Assembly (NCBI GenBank): GCA_027579435.1
Contig: JANBPK010000829.1
Span: forward strand, 1 to 64,000
Direction of reading: 5' to 3'
Source: Candolleomyces eurysporus
Lineage: Eukaryota; Basidiomycota; Agaricomycetes; Agaricales; Psathyrellaceae
Length of the DNA: 64,000 nt
Below the pieces are notes generated by a model. That model did not search any database, was not told the origin of the DNA, and saw nothing but the letters and a program-made list of their open reading frames with translations. The position numbers and the translations under genes were made by a program. Of the stretch, positions 45,901-57,969 are shown one piece after another. Within the stretch, counting starts at the first letter, position 1. Every line of letters begins with the position of its first letter.

Positions 45901-46581
45901 GTCTGCAAAGTTCATAGAAAAAGATTGCCAGGGGGCATCACCCAACTCAATGGCGTCAATTGCGTTGTACATCTGGGCGTATGAGGTAAATAGTGCAAGG
46001 TTGTCATGCTTTGCCTTGTCCAGAGCCCAAATTTCGAGGAGGTAATCGATCTTTTTTGCCGCCATTTCCTCCTCTTGAAATAGGAAGTCGGCTAGCGGGA
46101 ACCCACCCTCATCCTCAAATGGGTACCAAAGGTCGCTTGAATCGTCAAACCGAGGAGGAGGAGGAGAGTTAGGAGGCAGTGGGTTTCTGTCTTCATCAGT
46201 TCAAATCCCTGCATAGAATTCAGTAGCTGTAGACTCTTGAAAGTGGACGTGGAGTCTGAACATACCAGTGAGTTTTGGGTGATATGTGCGCCTGTTGTGA
46301 TGTTTTGAAGGCTCTGGGACTGGACTTGGACTTGGAGAACGTGTGTGGAGGGATGGATTTGGTGAAAGATTGATTGGGAAACCTCCAGACTCGGACCTGG
46401 GGGAGTGGGGAGGACTGGAAGGGACACTGGCTGTGGGCGAGGAGGGCGTTGATGGAGAGTTGGTAGTGACTAGGTTGAGTTTTTGGTGAAAAGTTCAAAC
46501 ATGATTTGTTAGCGCCCCGCGGTCCTTGAATCTTCCAGAGCATCCTTGAGCTATGAAAGGGCATTTGAGCCTTGCGGACAT
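42920..46581 (-). CDS. Plavaka transposase (multi-exon)
   Basis: Starts at ATG 46581 with a C2H2-like zinc finger (CPFIAQGCSGRFKDRGALTNH), then a Ser/Pro-rich spacer. The family-typical blocks follow in order: IDYLLEIWALDKAKHDN and YEVWYRNPAQVISNML (about 45650-46040), PCPIILGSDKTTVSVATG (about 45540-45600), LTPDLLHQVIKGTFKDHLV (about 44510-44570), GDNSKALMK (about 44290), ISSFLDFCYIARR with FLLPRQHAL (about 43990-44170). The C-terminal block is MRRERIRSAP to YYVNKFADHHAHEI (43350-42925). It is interrupted by several introns I did not all place. N45684 lies in a likely intron. Transposase acts on the element ends in the nucleus. The gene looks largely intact, and activity cannot be judged. 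Confidence 0.8.
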
Positions 46582-46739
46582 GGCAGTAAAGTAGGACAGA
46601 GGATGATGAGCCGACTTCTGATGCACCAATGAGAATGGTGGTGATCGGAATGGCCCAAGCAAGTCACGCACTGTAAATTTTCGCGTGGGCATTCCCGCCG
46701 TTTCCCTCTCTTGCGACCTTCCCTCAGTTTGCCACAGCC

Positions 46740-49536
46740 ATGGCTTCACAGCAGTCCTCTAGGGCAGCAGTGCTCAACCGCCCACCAACAAAGATGTTAG
46801 CAGGGATTGCGAATCAATGTCCGTCCGAGGAGGTAAAGGCATCCAAAGAGGCAGCTATAGCTGCTGCCGAGGAAGCACAAACTAGGGCTCGCTCGAAGGA
46901 ACGCCAGGTCCTGCAGAGGATCGGAGAGCTTGAAGACGATCTGCGATGAGAGGATTTGCGTCAACAGAAGTCCGCATTGAGGCCGGACTTGCACGAGAAG
47001 GTGAGTTCACTTCCATTTTGATAACACTGGCTGACGATGACCTCTCACTTTTTGGCTAGCTCTCTTCCCCGTCAAAAAAGAAGAGTGACAATAAGCAGCG
47101 TCTAACAATTGTTTTAAAACCGGTAAGTCATCAATGACAATAGATTGTTAATATAGGGACTCACCAGCCTGTACTTGCAGGTTTCGACAAAAGGAACACC
47201 CAGCAATGAAGCTACTTCCGACGTTGCGCATCAAACCGGGCCAAGCAACGGTGGAGAATTTGACAGCCCCCCCCCCAGCAGACACATCACCCACTGGCAA
47301 CCAGTTCAACCAAGCCAACGCTGTCCTTTCTGATAGTGAGCAATGCGGTGGTGAGAGCATGGCATCCAGCACACGACTCACGACTGGAGACACTTCCGGT
47401 CAGGACAGTGACAAGTCTGCGTCAAATGCAAAGTCGTTCAATCAAGGTAGCCCAGGCCAGTGGCAGCCTGAGGAAGATGATTATGATCGAGAGGATGATC
47501 TGGACTACAAGTATACTGGGGAGGGTGACAAAGATGAGGACGAGGAAGGAGTTCAGGTTGAAGATGACAGCAGGCGTTCCCATCAGCGCCCAAAATCGAA
47601 GGTTCGTGTTCCCCCGATTCGGAACAAACCATTACCTCACTCCTTCCTCTGCCAATGTACTCATCTCCATGCCCTCATTGTAGTCAAAACCCAAGAAAGC
47701 AGAAACAGGCCTTGCGTTCAGAGCGCAAGTCAATGCTCAACGCTCAACGACTGCCAAGTCAGCCATCACTGGGGCCTTCAACAGCTTAAAGCGCAAGAGT
47801 GCCAGTGATGCAAATGATCTTCCTAAGACAGGAAGAGACAGATAAGTCGTCTCTTCATCATTGCATGGACTATTTCATACTATATTATATAGATCTGACC
47901 CCAAACGAAAGAAGGTTGAGGAGCCAAGCGGCCTCTTCAAGAACTTCCGGGCCACTGGAAGCAAGAAGGCATCAACGGCTCCACGTTCTCAATCTGAGCT
48001 TCCCTCTGACAGCGATTCAGAATACACCGGCGGGATGTTTGATGAAGATGAGGATGAGACTGCTCTGAAGGCTGTCCGTGCCAGCAAGAGCCTGAGCAGC
48101 AAGTCATTGAACACTTGGGGAAGCAAGGTCCGTCTGCTGTGCGCATTCCCCTTCACAGACCTATTACTCATACAGCATTGTATTCACAGCCCAAAACAAC
48201 AGTCTGCATTGTGGAGCCAGCTCCTCCTGCTCTCGCTCTTGCTGTTTCACGTTGCCGGCTCAAGAAGGACCAGTGCAAGAAGTCCAACTTACCATTCCCT
48301 GGCGTTCATGCCAACCGCTGCCGAACGTTATGGGACAAGGCATTCAAGTCAACTCTTATTGCATGGAATGCTACTCTGGGCCAGCTTTTTTCATCAGGGA
48401 CTCTGCTCTCAAGTGAGGTGAGGATTTTGTGGGCAAAGATCTTTGGAGACTTAGCCCCGCTGGATGACAATGATATGCGCTGGGATATCGTTGACACTGT
48501 GGTGAGCGTTCAATTTTTCTTGTTTAGAGACTTTCAGCTTGGTCTTCTGACTTTCCCTGATCATGTTTCTGTCCAGGCGGGTGATTTTTTACTGAACTGG
48601 CGCAGCGAAATTGGTAAGACAGCAATCACGGTGACCATGGCAACCTTTCGGGAGGAACTTGCAAAACAGATTGACCTGGATGAAGGAGAGAGGGATGAAA
48701 TTCGGGTGGCAGGGGTGAAGGGAGCCACATACCTCCTCGAAGATCTTCGTTTTGTTTATGGGGACCCTGATGCAGACACAGAGGTTTGCTTTCATCCAAT
48801 TTCTAATTGCTAGCAAGGTTCACTGATGCTGGGTTGATATTTTATGGGCTGGGGAGAGTGCTCTACCATTTCAGAGCGCTCTCGTCCTCAAAACATTCAC
48901 GTACCACCTACGACAGGTGGCTTATCGTCTCAAGCCCAAAGATTACAAGGTGGGCGATGGTAGGCGGGCGGTAGGCGCATTGGGACTTTGTGCTGCTGCG
49001 GTATGTGTCTATGCTAATGATGGTTTTATTGCCACTTACATGTTATCTGTTCATTTTCTGAAGGTTGAACGTGCATTATGCCTGATACGCGATGGCCATA
49101 TCACGATTGACAAGTGGCCTCCCGCTCTACTCCCACCTGCCCTAGAGGCGAGTGAGCTCAATCGGACTGGGAAGCGCCGCAAAGCAGCATATACAGCATT
49201 TTCGGAGTCAGCATGGGGTGGTGAAACAGGGGGGTACGTGAAGACCGCCAAGAACCTCACAAGAGATCAATGGAAGGCGATCATAGAGAAGGCGACAACA
49301 GAGGATATTTTGGCGATCCTCAATGCTGTTGATAATGGCAAGGATTTGGATGATTGCTCATCTCATCGTGCAAAGCAGAATGCCCGCGCTCATCTTCGTA
49401 TGTAATTACCCAAGCCTTTGTTGTGTAACTGGTGATTGCTTGGATGAATTCAGAAGTAGTTTGTGCCGAAATATGTGTGATGCCAGTGAGCAAACAAAAA
49501 TCCCACAATCCAAAGCTAGTGCTCCTGGATAAATAG
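46740..49536 (+). CDS. Second Plavaka gene, DUF6532-like C-terminal domain (frame breaks)
   Basis: Divergent from the transposase. Exons run from MASQQSSRAAVLN (ATG 46740) through an acidic, Ser-rich middle (about 47280-48110) to a helical C-terminal domain (48290-49410) with RFVYGDPDADT, LKTFTYHLRQVAYRL and GGYVKTAKN. I place the domain with DUF6532, which is frequent near basidiomycete transposons; this is from memory. Defects: an in-frame TGA at 46946-46948 (preceding and following codons remain coding) and a frame change across the run of ten C at about 47267-47276. The second looks like a homopolymer error. The last exon probably ends at TAG 49534-49536. Confidence 0.5.
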
Positions 49537-49719
49537 TCTATAGTGGCTCATAGCAGATGTAGTGTGTTTAGCATAGCTAGAATATAGACGTATCCACTAG
49601 GTCTAGATATCCCCTGCTACGGAGTCTATCTAACTAAGTCAACTAATCCATCTAGCGTGAGTATGCCTAGCCTCCCTAGCAGCCAGACGTTTTGCTGATG
49701 TATGCTCTTTTAGGGTAGT
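49537..49719. other. 3' flank of the second Plavaka gene
   Basis: About 180 bases of AT-richer sequence with repeated ctag motifs before the subterminal array. No gene. Confidence 0.5.
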
Positions 49720-50116
49720 GCTAAATGCTCACCAGACTGGTGCTGGACATCCACTGGACTGGTGCTGAAGACTCACTGGACTACCACTGGATTGATGCTG
49801 GACACTTGCTGGACTACAATTGGACACTACTGGACTAGTGCTGGACACTGATGGACTGGGACTGGAAACTCAATGGACTGGTGCTGGACACTTCTGGACT
49901 GGCACTGGACATCTGCTGGACTGGCGCTGTACACCTCTGGACACCACTGGACACCTGCTGGGCTGGTGCTGGATACCTCTGGACTCCACTGGAGTCTAGT
50001 AGACTTGTATTGGACTTTGATANTTTTTTAATCACTTTTTGCAAAGTCCACTGGACATCCACTGGAGTCCACCAGAGTCTGATGGAGTCCAATTGGACTT
50101 GTGGTGGACTGCAAAG
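49720..50116. repeat. Right subterminal and terminal repeats of the Plavaka element
   Basis: Array of ctggactggtgctggaca-like units, the reverse complement of the left array, ending at GCAAAG (50116). One N at 50023 stands beside a T run. Open frames here are produced by the repeat and are not genes. Confidence 0.75.
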
Positions 50117-50276
50117 TACAGATGGAACAATACTAAAAGTTTTACATCTGAGTCCGATGACTACATAGAAAGAGAAGCGTCGCTCGTGTCCGACAGATAT
50201 TTTACAGAAAGAACGAGACTATGTACACGCAACTCACGACAGTGTCCCCCTGTAAGCAGCCCATGTTGGAGCACAA

Positions 50277-53188
50277 TTACAGTATGGGCTCTATGGATGG
50301 GGCTGACAGCCGATTTGCTTCTTCTTCCACCGTCGAGATTTTGGAGAGATCTTCTTGTCCCGTAGCATCGAAACGCAGCTGGAGGAGAGAAGCCAAGGAG
50401 AGGAGCCGTTTAACTTGGCTCCGGTGCCCAACAGGATAATGAAATGTGAGAAGTTCCTCGCAGTGGGCTATTGCCTCCTGTAGATAGGAGAGTGTTTGGC
50501 TCTTCCCGTACATCAACTGGAGAGGTATCAGAAGGTTCTCGCCGAGTCAAGGGCAACTGAGCGATTGGGATGAGAGGGTGGTCGAAGTTCGAGTGCTTCA
50601 CGATGCAGGGAAATGGCCTCCTCAAGGTCGGCCATGGTTTCTGTGCGCTGATAACGATCCTGGAGTGCAAGGCCGAGATTGTTGAGTGAAAGTGAGCGAT
50701 CGGGATGAGGGGATGGTCGCAGTTCGAGTGCTTCACGATGCAGGGAAATGGCCTCCTCGAGGTCAGCCAATTGTCCCGTGCGCCGATGACGATCCAGGAG
50801 TGCGTTGCCGAAATCGTTGAGTGCAAGTGAGCGATGGGGATGAGGGGATGGTTGAAGTTCGAGTGCTTCACGATGCTGGGAAANGGTTTCTGACTTCGCG
50901 TCGTTCGTCGCAGATCGCAGGTCCTCGAGTGCCTTCCGGATGTCCTCTGTGGATCCACCCAGATCCTGCTTCGGGGTCTCGGGTTCGTTCGGTAAGACTA
51001 GGGGGTTGGTGTCGCAGGATTCATGCACCTCCCTTCCTTCGACCGGCTGTTCCTGAGCATCCACTCCGTCATGATCGAAGCCAGCCTCGTGTTCTTCGTC
51101 CGCGTCCCATTCAAACTCCTGCTCTGAGTTAACAACATGTTCTTCGTCCGCCTCCCCTTCAAACTCTTGCTCCTCGCCAACATCACGTTCTTCGTCCGCA
51201 TCCCACCCGAGCCCCTGCACCTCGATATCCGCCTCTTTGGGCTCGGGAAAGAGCAACTGTTCCACGATGGTGAGTGGTGACTGGTATGGATCCCCAAGAG
51301 GTTGGGGGAGATCGTCATCGAAATGGCCGGTGCGAAAGAACTGAACATCGCCGAGATCCTTCACAAATCCCGGGGATTCCAAAAGTGATTGTTCTGCAGC
51401 TTCAGCTTCATCAAGGGCTTCCCCCTCGTAATACTCGTCCCATCGGGTAGTGACTACGAAAACATTCTTCAATTGGTCGTCACCACAGAGCCGTTTGAAT
51501 GCCCTCATGAACTTCCTTGGACTTTTCGGCGAGGAAATAGGCCTGGTGATGGCGTTGAGAAAGACGATGCCATCAAAGCGTTGCGCCTTCTCTGGCCTTC
51601 AAAATGGGTTAGTTGGGTTACATCTGAGGGCAGGGACTGCTTACTGTGCGTCGAGAAAGTCAGACAGCATCCGTAGAATCTGCTCATGGGTCTTCTCGTC
51701 CTTAGAGTCCTTCTCGTAGCCGTCGAATCCAGGTGTATCCACAAGCGAAACGACCAAGCCGTCGCTTAGCTCGTAGTCAAACCCTGTGACGGCCGTGGTG
51801 CAAGAACACGCTTCGGAGCTGACTTGGGCAACAGCCTTGCCTACGACAGCGTTAATGAACTAGAATAAACCTCTATCAGGTCAGGAAATTGTACTGAGAA
51901 ATCACGAATGCGTACCGAGGACTTCCCCACCCCAGTATCTCCCACAACCCTGCGAGAATGTCAGCCAAAAAAGTTCCAGAGTCGTGCAAGACGACGAACG
52001 CGACCGTTTTTCTTGTAGTCCCCATAGTAAACAGGCCCTTCTGACGAGGCCTACGAGAGTGGGCGTCGTTCGTCGCAGATCGCAGGTCCTTGAGGACCTT
52101 CCAAGTGTCCTCTGTGGATCCACCCAGATCCTGCTTCGGGGTCTCGGGTTCGTTCGGTAAGACTAGGGGGTTGGTGTTGTAGGATTCATGCACCTCCCTT
52201 CCTTCGACCGGCTGTTCCTGAGCATCCACTCCGTCATGATCGAAGCCAGCCTCGTGTTCTTCGTCCGCGTCCCATTCAAACTCCTGCTCTGGGTTAAAAT
52301 GTTCTTCGTCCGCCTCCCCTTCAAACTCTTGCTCCTCGCCAACATCACGTTCTTCGTCCGCATCCCACTCGAGCTCCTGCACCTCGATATCCGCCTCGTT
52401 GGCCTCGGGAAAGAGCAACTGTTCCACGATGGTGAGTGGTGACTGGTATGGATCCCCAAGAGGTTGGGGGAGATCGTCATCGAAATGGCCGGTGCGAAAG
52501 AACTGAACATCGCCGAGATCCTTCACAAATCCTGGGGATTCCAAAAGTAATTGTTCTGCAGCTTCAGCTTCATCAAGGGCTTCCCCCTCGTAATACTCGT
52601 CCCATCGGGTAGTGACTACGAAAACGTTCTTCAGTTGGTCGTCACCACAGAGCCGTTTGAATGCCCTCATGAACTTCCTTGGACTTTTCGGCGAGGAAAT
52701 AGGCCTGGTGATGGCGTGGAGAAGGACGATGCCATCAAAGTATTTCGCCTTCTCTGGCCTTCACAATGGGTCAGTTGGGTTACATCTGAGGGCAGGGACT
52801 GCTTACTGTGCGTCGAGAAAGTCAGACAGCATCCGTAGAATCTGCTCATGGGTCTTCTCGTCCTTAGAGTCCTTCTCGTAGCCGTCGAATCCAGGTGTAT
52901 CCACAAGCGAAACGACCAAGCCGTCGCTTAGCTCGTAGTCAAACCTCGTGACGTCCGTGGTGCAAGAACACGTTTCGGAGCTGACTTGGGCAACAGCCTT
53001 GCCTACGACAGCGTTAATGAACTGGAATAAACCTCTATCAGGTTAGGAGATTGTGCTGAGAAATCACGAATGCGTACCGAGGACTTCCCCACCCCAGCAT
53101 CTCCCAAAACCCTGCGAGAATGTCAGCCCAAGGAGTTCAAGAGTCATGCAAGAGGGACTAACGCGACCATTTTCCTTGAGGTCCCCAT
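50277..53188 (-). CDS. P-loop GTPase-TPR protein with an internally duplicated G domain
   Basis: Exons on the minus strand: 53188-53163, 53111-53078, 53021-52807, 52758 to about 52000, 51949-51916, 51859-51645, 51596 to about 50277. The first G domain has G1 GDAGVGKSS, G3 VDTPG and TTRWD in the G4 place, then an acidic linker. The DNA then repeats from its own start, in frame and without a stop (MGTTRKTVA at 52025), giving a second G domain (G1 GDTGVGKSS), the same linker and at least three TPR-like repeats of 45 residues (AISLHREALELRPSPHP). Such fungal GTPase-TPR proteins resemble STAND-type sensors, but no function is assigned. After 50530 the TPR part continues in another frame (SYLQEAIAHCEELLTFHYPV). 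It could instead be two tandem genes. Confidence 0.7.
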
Positions 53189-53220
53189 TGTAAACAGGCA
53201 CTTCTGACGAGGCCTACGAG
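52060..53220 (-). repeat. Direct duplication unit A of the GTPase gene
   Basis: About 1.16 kb nearly identical to 50900-52055 (unit B). The junction is at actctcgtaggcctcgtcag, found at about 52044-52066 and again at 53206-53222. Unit A stops at SATNDA, just before the TPR part, and runs directly into unit B. The high identity, including introns, points to a recent tandem duplication. Confidence 0.85.
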
Positions 53221-55234
53221 AGTGGTCCGCGTGCAGAGGGGGGCGCTCCGAGGTCAGGCTTCCGGTTAGAGGTTTATAAAGGTTCGAGATCGAGCGCTAA
53301 TCCGTCTCTCGACTCGACAACCACGGCGGATTAGGCATTCTTCATTGAGGGTTCGACAGCAGGTTCAAGCGTGCTCTGACGCGATGAATGAAATTCACGT
53401 TGCGAGCCATGGAACCGGTGAGGCTTGCAGGGTGAGCAAAGTTTAGGGGATAGATCGCGCAGATGTGACTTTTCCGCTTTTAATATTTGTTTGGTCGCGT
53501 ATTTAGGCAACCCGCCGGTCGGGTAGCGGTATACCTTCCTGATTTGAAAGGCGGAACGCCACTAGGGCCGCAGAGTTTCCCTTTTAAGACGAAAAATTGG
53601 CCGAGTGAGTTAGGAGATAGGCAACCGAAGACGTCGCTGACAGCGTTACGCGTTGTCTCCGTACAGTTCGCTACAGTACCTCATGCTCAGAACCACGAGT
53701 TAGATGTGAATACCATAGACTGTATTCACCCAGCATTGAGGCCAATTTGTCCTTATCTGTCGGATAGGAGCAATCGGGGAGGCTCGAAAGTGAAGACACG
53801 TGCATAATCGTCCAAGAGAAAGGGGGTGATATAACCGGCATATCACAACGCGTTGTGACATTACAGTCGGGGATTATGCAAATGGTAGTTGCCGCTTGCA
53901 CACGCCTAAACGTGTCAAACAACCTACACCCTCGGTTCGTGAAATTTTCCATTCCTTCATCTCATACTTTGGCTTATCCTTTTCACAGTTTCACATAACC
54001 TTCGCGATGTCATTGGCAGATTAAATACGATGCCATGTTTCGTGTACAGCTCTCCAACTTGCTCAATGGTGTGTCAAACACGAGGTTTTTCATGAATGGG
54101 TTACATTATACCGTGGGGATGTCGACGAGACTGTCGCGCATTCCCAATCTTTCTCTGGCCGAATTTTACAGACTATACTCTCAGTGGTGACCCACTCAGG
54201 CTCGAGGGTGCCGACCCTCAGAGAAAATCTTCATTCGAATCACCATCCTTTCCTGCGCCCAAGTTTGTCTATCGTGGTGATCTGCTGCTTTGGGGGACAG
54301 CGCGACCATCACGTTGCTTCTACTGCTGCTTTACATCTCCCTGCTAATAATGATGAATCTTGATCACCACCCACCCCAGTGGCACCACAGTTCACTCGGA
54401 CACGTTAGACATGCTGGTGCGCCGCGACCGTTCCTGCTTTCCGGCCGCTCTAGGCGCTCAACTACTAGTCGATTTCTGAAAGAAAAATGGTGCCTGTCGT
54501 TTGAGACGGTATCTCGCACTGTGCCCCTGGACGGGGCGGACCTTGGGTCGGGAAGGCCTAAATCTCGTGATTTGTTGCAGCATTTACAGTGGAGGTGGAC
54601 GACGCGATGTCTGTGCTATCGTCCGATCTTCGATCTGAGGAGTTAAAGGCTGTGAAGGTATGATTATCCTGGTATTCTGTTGGTATACAAAGGCCTCATT
54701 TCGTCCCGTCGAATTCCCGTATTTATTAATCAACTGTACGTAGTCACGCTGGCTCTTTCGGACATCTGACTATTGCATATCGCCTCCGTAGTCAAATAAC
54801 TCGGCCGCATTGGTGTTGGGTGTCGAAATAAACTGTCTCCTGCATATTGGAGTTTGCGATTCGGCATTACATGGGCCTCCTGTGCCTCCTGCTGTCACAT
54901 CATTCGCAACGTCCAAACGTTAAGCCCGAAATGAAGATAGAGTGCCTCTTCGGTCATCCGATGGCAAAGTGTCATGTCGTGGTCGCTGTATTATGAACCA
55001 ACTGTTCTCTAACCTCAACCTCACTCGTCATCAGCAATGACACGTCCTCGGAAAACAGTAGTCCCGGCAACATGTCATCCTTTCAGGCAAAGGTTTTCCT
55101 CGGTCAGACTATGTCCTCCCATCCTCATCCCTAACTACACATGTGGACGCACTCAGGATTATGCGCCAGCCTTCATCTAGTCATGCTCTACTACCTGCGA
55201 CATAGAACCTGCCTTCCCTGTTGGCATCAAACCT
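53189..55234. other. Intergenic; no gene recognised
   Basis: Two kilobases upstream of the GTPase gene. Short frames (53487-53807 plus, 53952-53671 minus, 54290-54646 plus) have no recognisable domain, and the last starts with a hydrophobic stretch (LLLLLLYISLLIMM) that is probably fortuitous. No repeats of the rest of the window were seen. Confidence 0.45.
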
Positions 55235-55585
55235 GTGCCGCCGGTGGCTCCAGCGAGCATCAATATTGGTCGCCTGCTAGAGGAGACAGTGGAAGCCATT
55301 TGGTCTGACGAGGAAGCCTCATGTGCGTATTGTGGGCCATTCCACATTGGTGCCCCTCTCAATGCCTATGCTTCAGTAGAGAAGTTGATGCACGGGAGAA
55401 ACGGCTATGTGTGTGCGATTGGGAGATCGTATGATGCTGTGGATGTCATTTCCGTCGACGGAGTGCTTCAAGACATGTTCTCCTCGGGGCAATTGCTTGC
55501 ATGGAAATACACACACTGGCATGCCCAGAGAGGACCCTGGCTCTACATTCTTTTGTCCGATAGCGTAATTAGAACTGCATGCTAG
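55235..55585 (+). CDS. Hypothetical ORF
   Basis: 116 codons with coding-like composition (INIGRLLEETVEAIWSDEEA, then LMHGRNGYVCAIGRSYD). The frame is open upstream of its ATG, so this may be an exon of a larger gene. No signal peptide or membrane segment and no recognised family. It lies 200 bases before the repeat at 55783-55960. Confidence 0.3.
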   Translation: MPPVAPASINIGRLLEETVEAIWSDEEASCAYCGPFHIGAPLNAYASVEKLMHGRNGYVCAIGRSYDAVDVISVDGVLQDMFSSGQLLAWKYTHWHAQRGPWLYILLSDSVIRTAC

Positions 55586-55782
55586 TACGAGGTGGGACCC
55601 AGGTTCTTGAAGGACGGTCTGGAGCCAGCATCCCTAGGTCGTTTATCAGCAATCCTTTGACTCGGACGTGTAACTTGCTCCCTAGTACCAGTGTATGCAA
55701 AGATCAGAGGAAAGGGACTATGGAAGCTCGTCTACGACTCTTCCAGAAGTTCCGATCTGCCTCCATTGGAGTTTGTGGTGCC

Positions 55783-55960
55783 CGCCACATCGCAAGATTT
55801 TAAATAATGATTCAATGAATGAGGAATTAAACAAAGCCGGAGCTAAGCGAGGCACCTCTAGGCATGTAAGCTCTCTGCNTATTCAACGCTGAGGCATTTC
55901 AACGCTCTCTCGGCAGGAACTCGTCTTGCAGCACTTGGTGTGTCTCCGGATCCTAAAACC
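55783..55960 (+). repeat. Dispersed repeat, copy a
   Basis: Matches 57970-58262 by eye: cacatcgcaagattttaaataatgattcaatgaatgagga against cacatcgcaagagtttatataacgactcaatggatgagga, and later ggaactcgtcttgcagcacttggtgtgtctccggatcc. Copy a is shorter. It contains N55879. Confidence 0.7.
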
Positions 55961-56072
55961 AAGTGCCTGGTCTGGCCATTAAAACACGTCATAGTTGACT
56001 ACTAGCGCAAAGAAATTCGCGGTACCTGATACCAAAGCCTTGAACAACCATTCTCTTCCCCCCTTCGGCCGT

Positions 56073-57566
56073 TTAGCCCCGAGATCTTTGACTTCGAGGG
56101 TGGCCAAATTCCCGCAGAATGGTCAGAGGACGTTCGAGTTCCGTTCTGGGATTGTATTTGTCTTGATACACCGTGGGGAGCCGCTCAGCAGAGGCGCCGT
56201 GCTGAGATGTTGTTTTTGAGTTGTAAGGTGTGACATTATCCGATGAACGAGATCCTAGGACGGATTGAGCAAATGCAGGAAGCGAAGATGTAGTCTTCAA
56301 GTTACCATGCCGAGAGGAAAGTGAATGAGATGGAGAATGCGCACGCGATGAAGCGTAACTGCGATTAATTGGCATAACTGGAATACGTCCGCCTTCCCGA
56401 GATTGATGATCATCTGCTGGACTTGAGGGACTAAGGATACCGTCTCCATCACTGGAGACGGCGGTACTGGTATGCTCGCCAGCCTGAGTAGTGTTGCTCT
56501 GGACAGGTTTCCTCTCATGCTCTGTTCCACGGGTTTGCACCGTCTCCGATAACCCATTGTCGACACTGTAGCCTCCAAGAGAATCTCCAGTGCCGAACAA
56601 ATACAATTAGCGTCAATGAAGGAGTACATAAATAAAACGACAGAAAGATCAAAGCCCAGCAACTACTCACTACTGCTCCTTTTTGGGGTGACCATACGTT
56701 CATTTTTCCAAGATCGGGGATCGTCTCCTGAGTTTGAGTGAACGAGTGCAACATCTTCAGCAATCAAGGCGGGATAACGCTTGCCATTATCGGCAGTCTG
56801 GACGGTTTCTACGGAACCCTGCTCTTGGCCTGTTGCAATGGTATGTGGCGTCACCCGTGGCGTCTCCAGCAACTGGTCATCGGCATCATTGCCTCCACGG
56901 ATACCTCCAGTGTAGGGAAGGTTCACGCAGCGCTCGTCAATTGGTGATACATACTACACAGTGAGAGACAAAACATTACTCACTGTACCATGGTGTCCCT
57001 GGTGTTTGCGGCGTCTCCGGGATGGGTTCACCTTGAGCGTGACCTTCATGACGACCTCCAGTTTCTTCGTTCGCCACTGCTGGAATGTAGCACTGGATAC
57101 CCGTAGGCGACTGAGGGGTAGCACTGGCAGTGTCAAAAAAGTCCCCAAAGAAGTCACCGTTGTATATGAATCCTTGATTACCCTCTTGATGGTAAATTGT
57201 CGAATCATTCACGGAATAGTCGTTTGTCGTGTAGTAATTGGTCGATTGGTCGTGCACTAATAAGTGAGATCTCTCGTTGTTTCGACTCGAGTCGCTGGAG
57301 ATGGTGGAGTTAGCTGAATCCGTTGATCTGGGTGTCCACCACCAGGCTCTAAGGCAAAGAGAGCACCACATGAGGGTTCGGTGGATGAGGTAATTTAGAA
57401 GGTGCCGAAAACACGTTGTGCGAGGCTGTTTGTATTTGTTGATGGCTGCGTGCACCAGGCAGGCGCCCAATTCAGGGCATTCGATGCCAGTTCGTCCCCA
57501 GAAGAAGAGGCCGGGTAGCTCTGCGGTGAAGTTTGACATACAATTGCCCTTCCTGGAATACGTCAT
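56073..57566 (-). CDS. Hypothetical low-complexity protein, multi-exon
   Basis: Three long open stretches follow one another on the minus strand (57566-56976, 56926-56663, 56606-56073) with GT..AG-like joins between them. The exact splice sites could not be settled. The N-terminal part has a Cys- and Trp-rich stretch near residues 55-80 (LMWCSLCLRAWWW). The rest is rich in Ser, Thr, Asn and Gly, with a recurring ETP..TP motif (ETPQTPGTP, ETPRVTPHT), as in a disordered protein. No family recognised. It lies between two copies of a dispersed repeat. Confidence 0.4.
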
Positions 57567-57969
57567 TTCCGGCCTTACTTTGTTGGGGGGGAGTGAACTC
57601 AGCCTGCAATTTAGCTACGCTGAAGATAGGGTGCCACTTCATCGGCACTCTGTCAGCCCATTATATGTCGTTCAGTCTACGATGAGTAGTCATTGGATGG
57701 CGGAATGGCTATTTTTGACTTGATTGCTCTTATTCTCTCTATATCACCTTTCTGATGTTCAACTTGGGCGATTCTGCAAGTAGAATTTCGGGGCTAGGAG
57801 AAGACCAGATATTGGAGCCATTTTCTCTTACATGGAAATTGATGTAAAACAGTCGAATGGTCAAGAAAATCTGGACGGTAATCTGCATCAGACTACATTT
57901 GCTCTGAAGTATGGTGGCGTTGTCCTTCTCTAACCATCTCTATGCTTGAATTTGACTGTTGTATGACCT

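Larger units (their letters stand above)
41384..50116. mobile_element. Plavaka-type (CACTA superfamily) DNA transposon
   Basis: About 8.7 kb between imperfect terminal inverted repeats. Left CTTGGCTGTC and right (reverse complement) CTTTGCAGTC are each followed within 20 bases by the identical caagtccaattggactcc. A TA on each side (41382-41383 and 50117-50118) fits a 2-bp target duplication. Both ends carry several hundred bases of short AGTCCAG/CTGGACT subterminal repeats in inverted orientation, as in CACTA elements. Inside are a Plavaka transposase (minus) and a second gene (plus) arranged head to head. Confidence 0.8.

Noticed and set aside
49841..50168. Open frames over the Plavaka right end
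   Set aside because: They are produced by the CTGGACT subterminal repeats.
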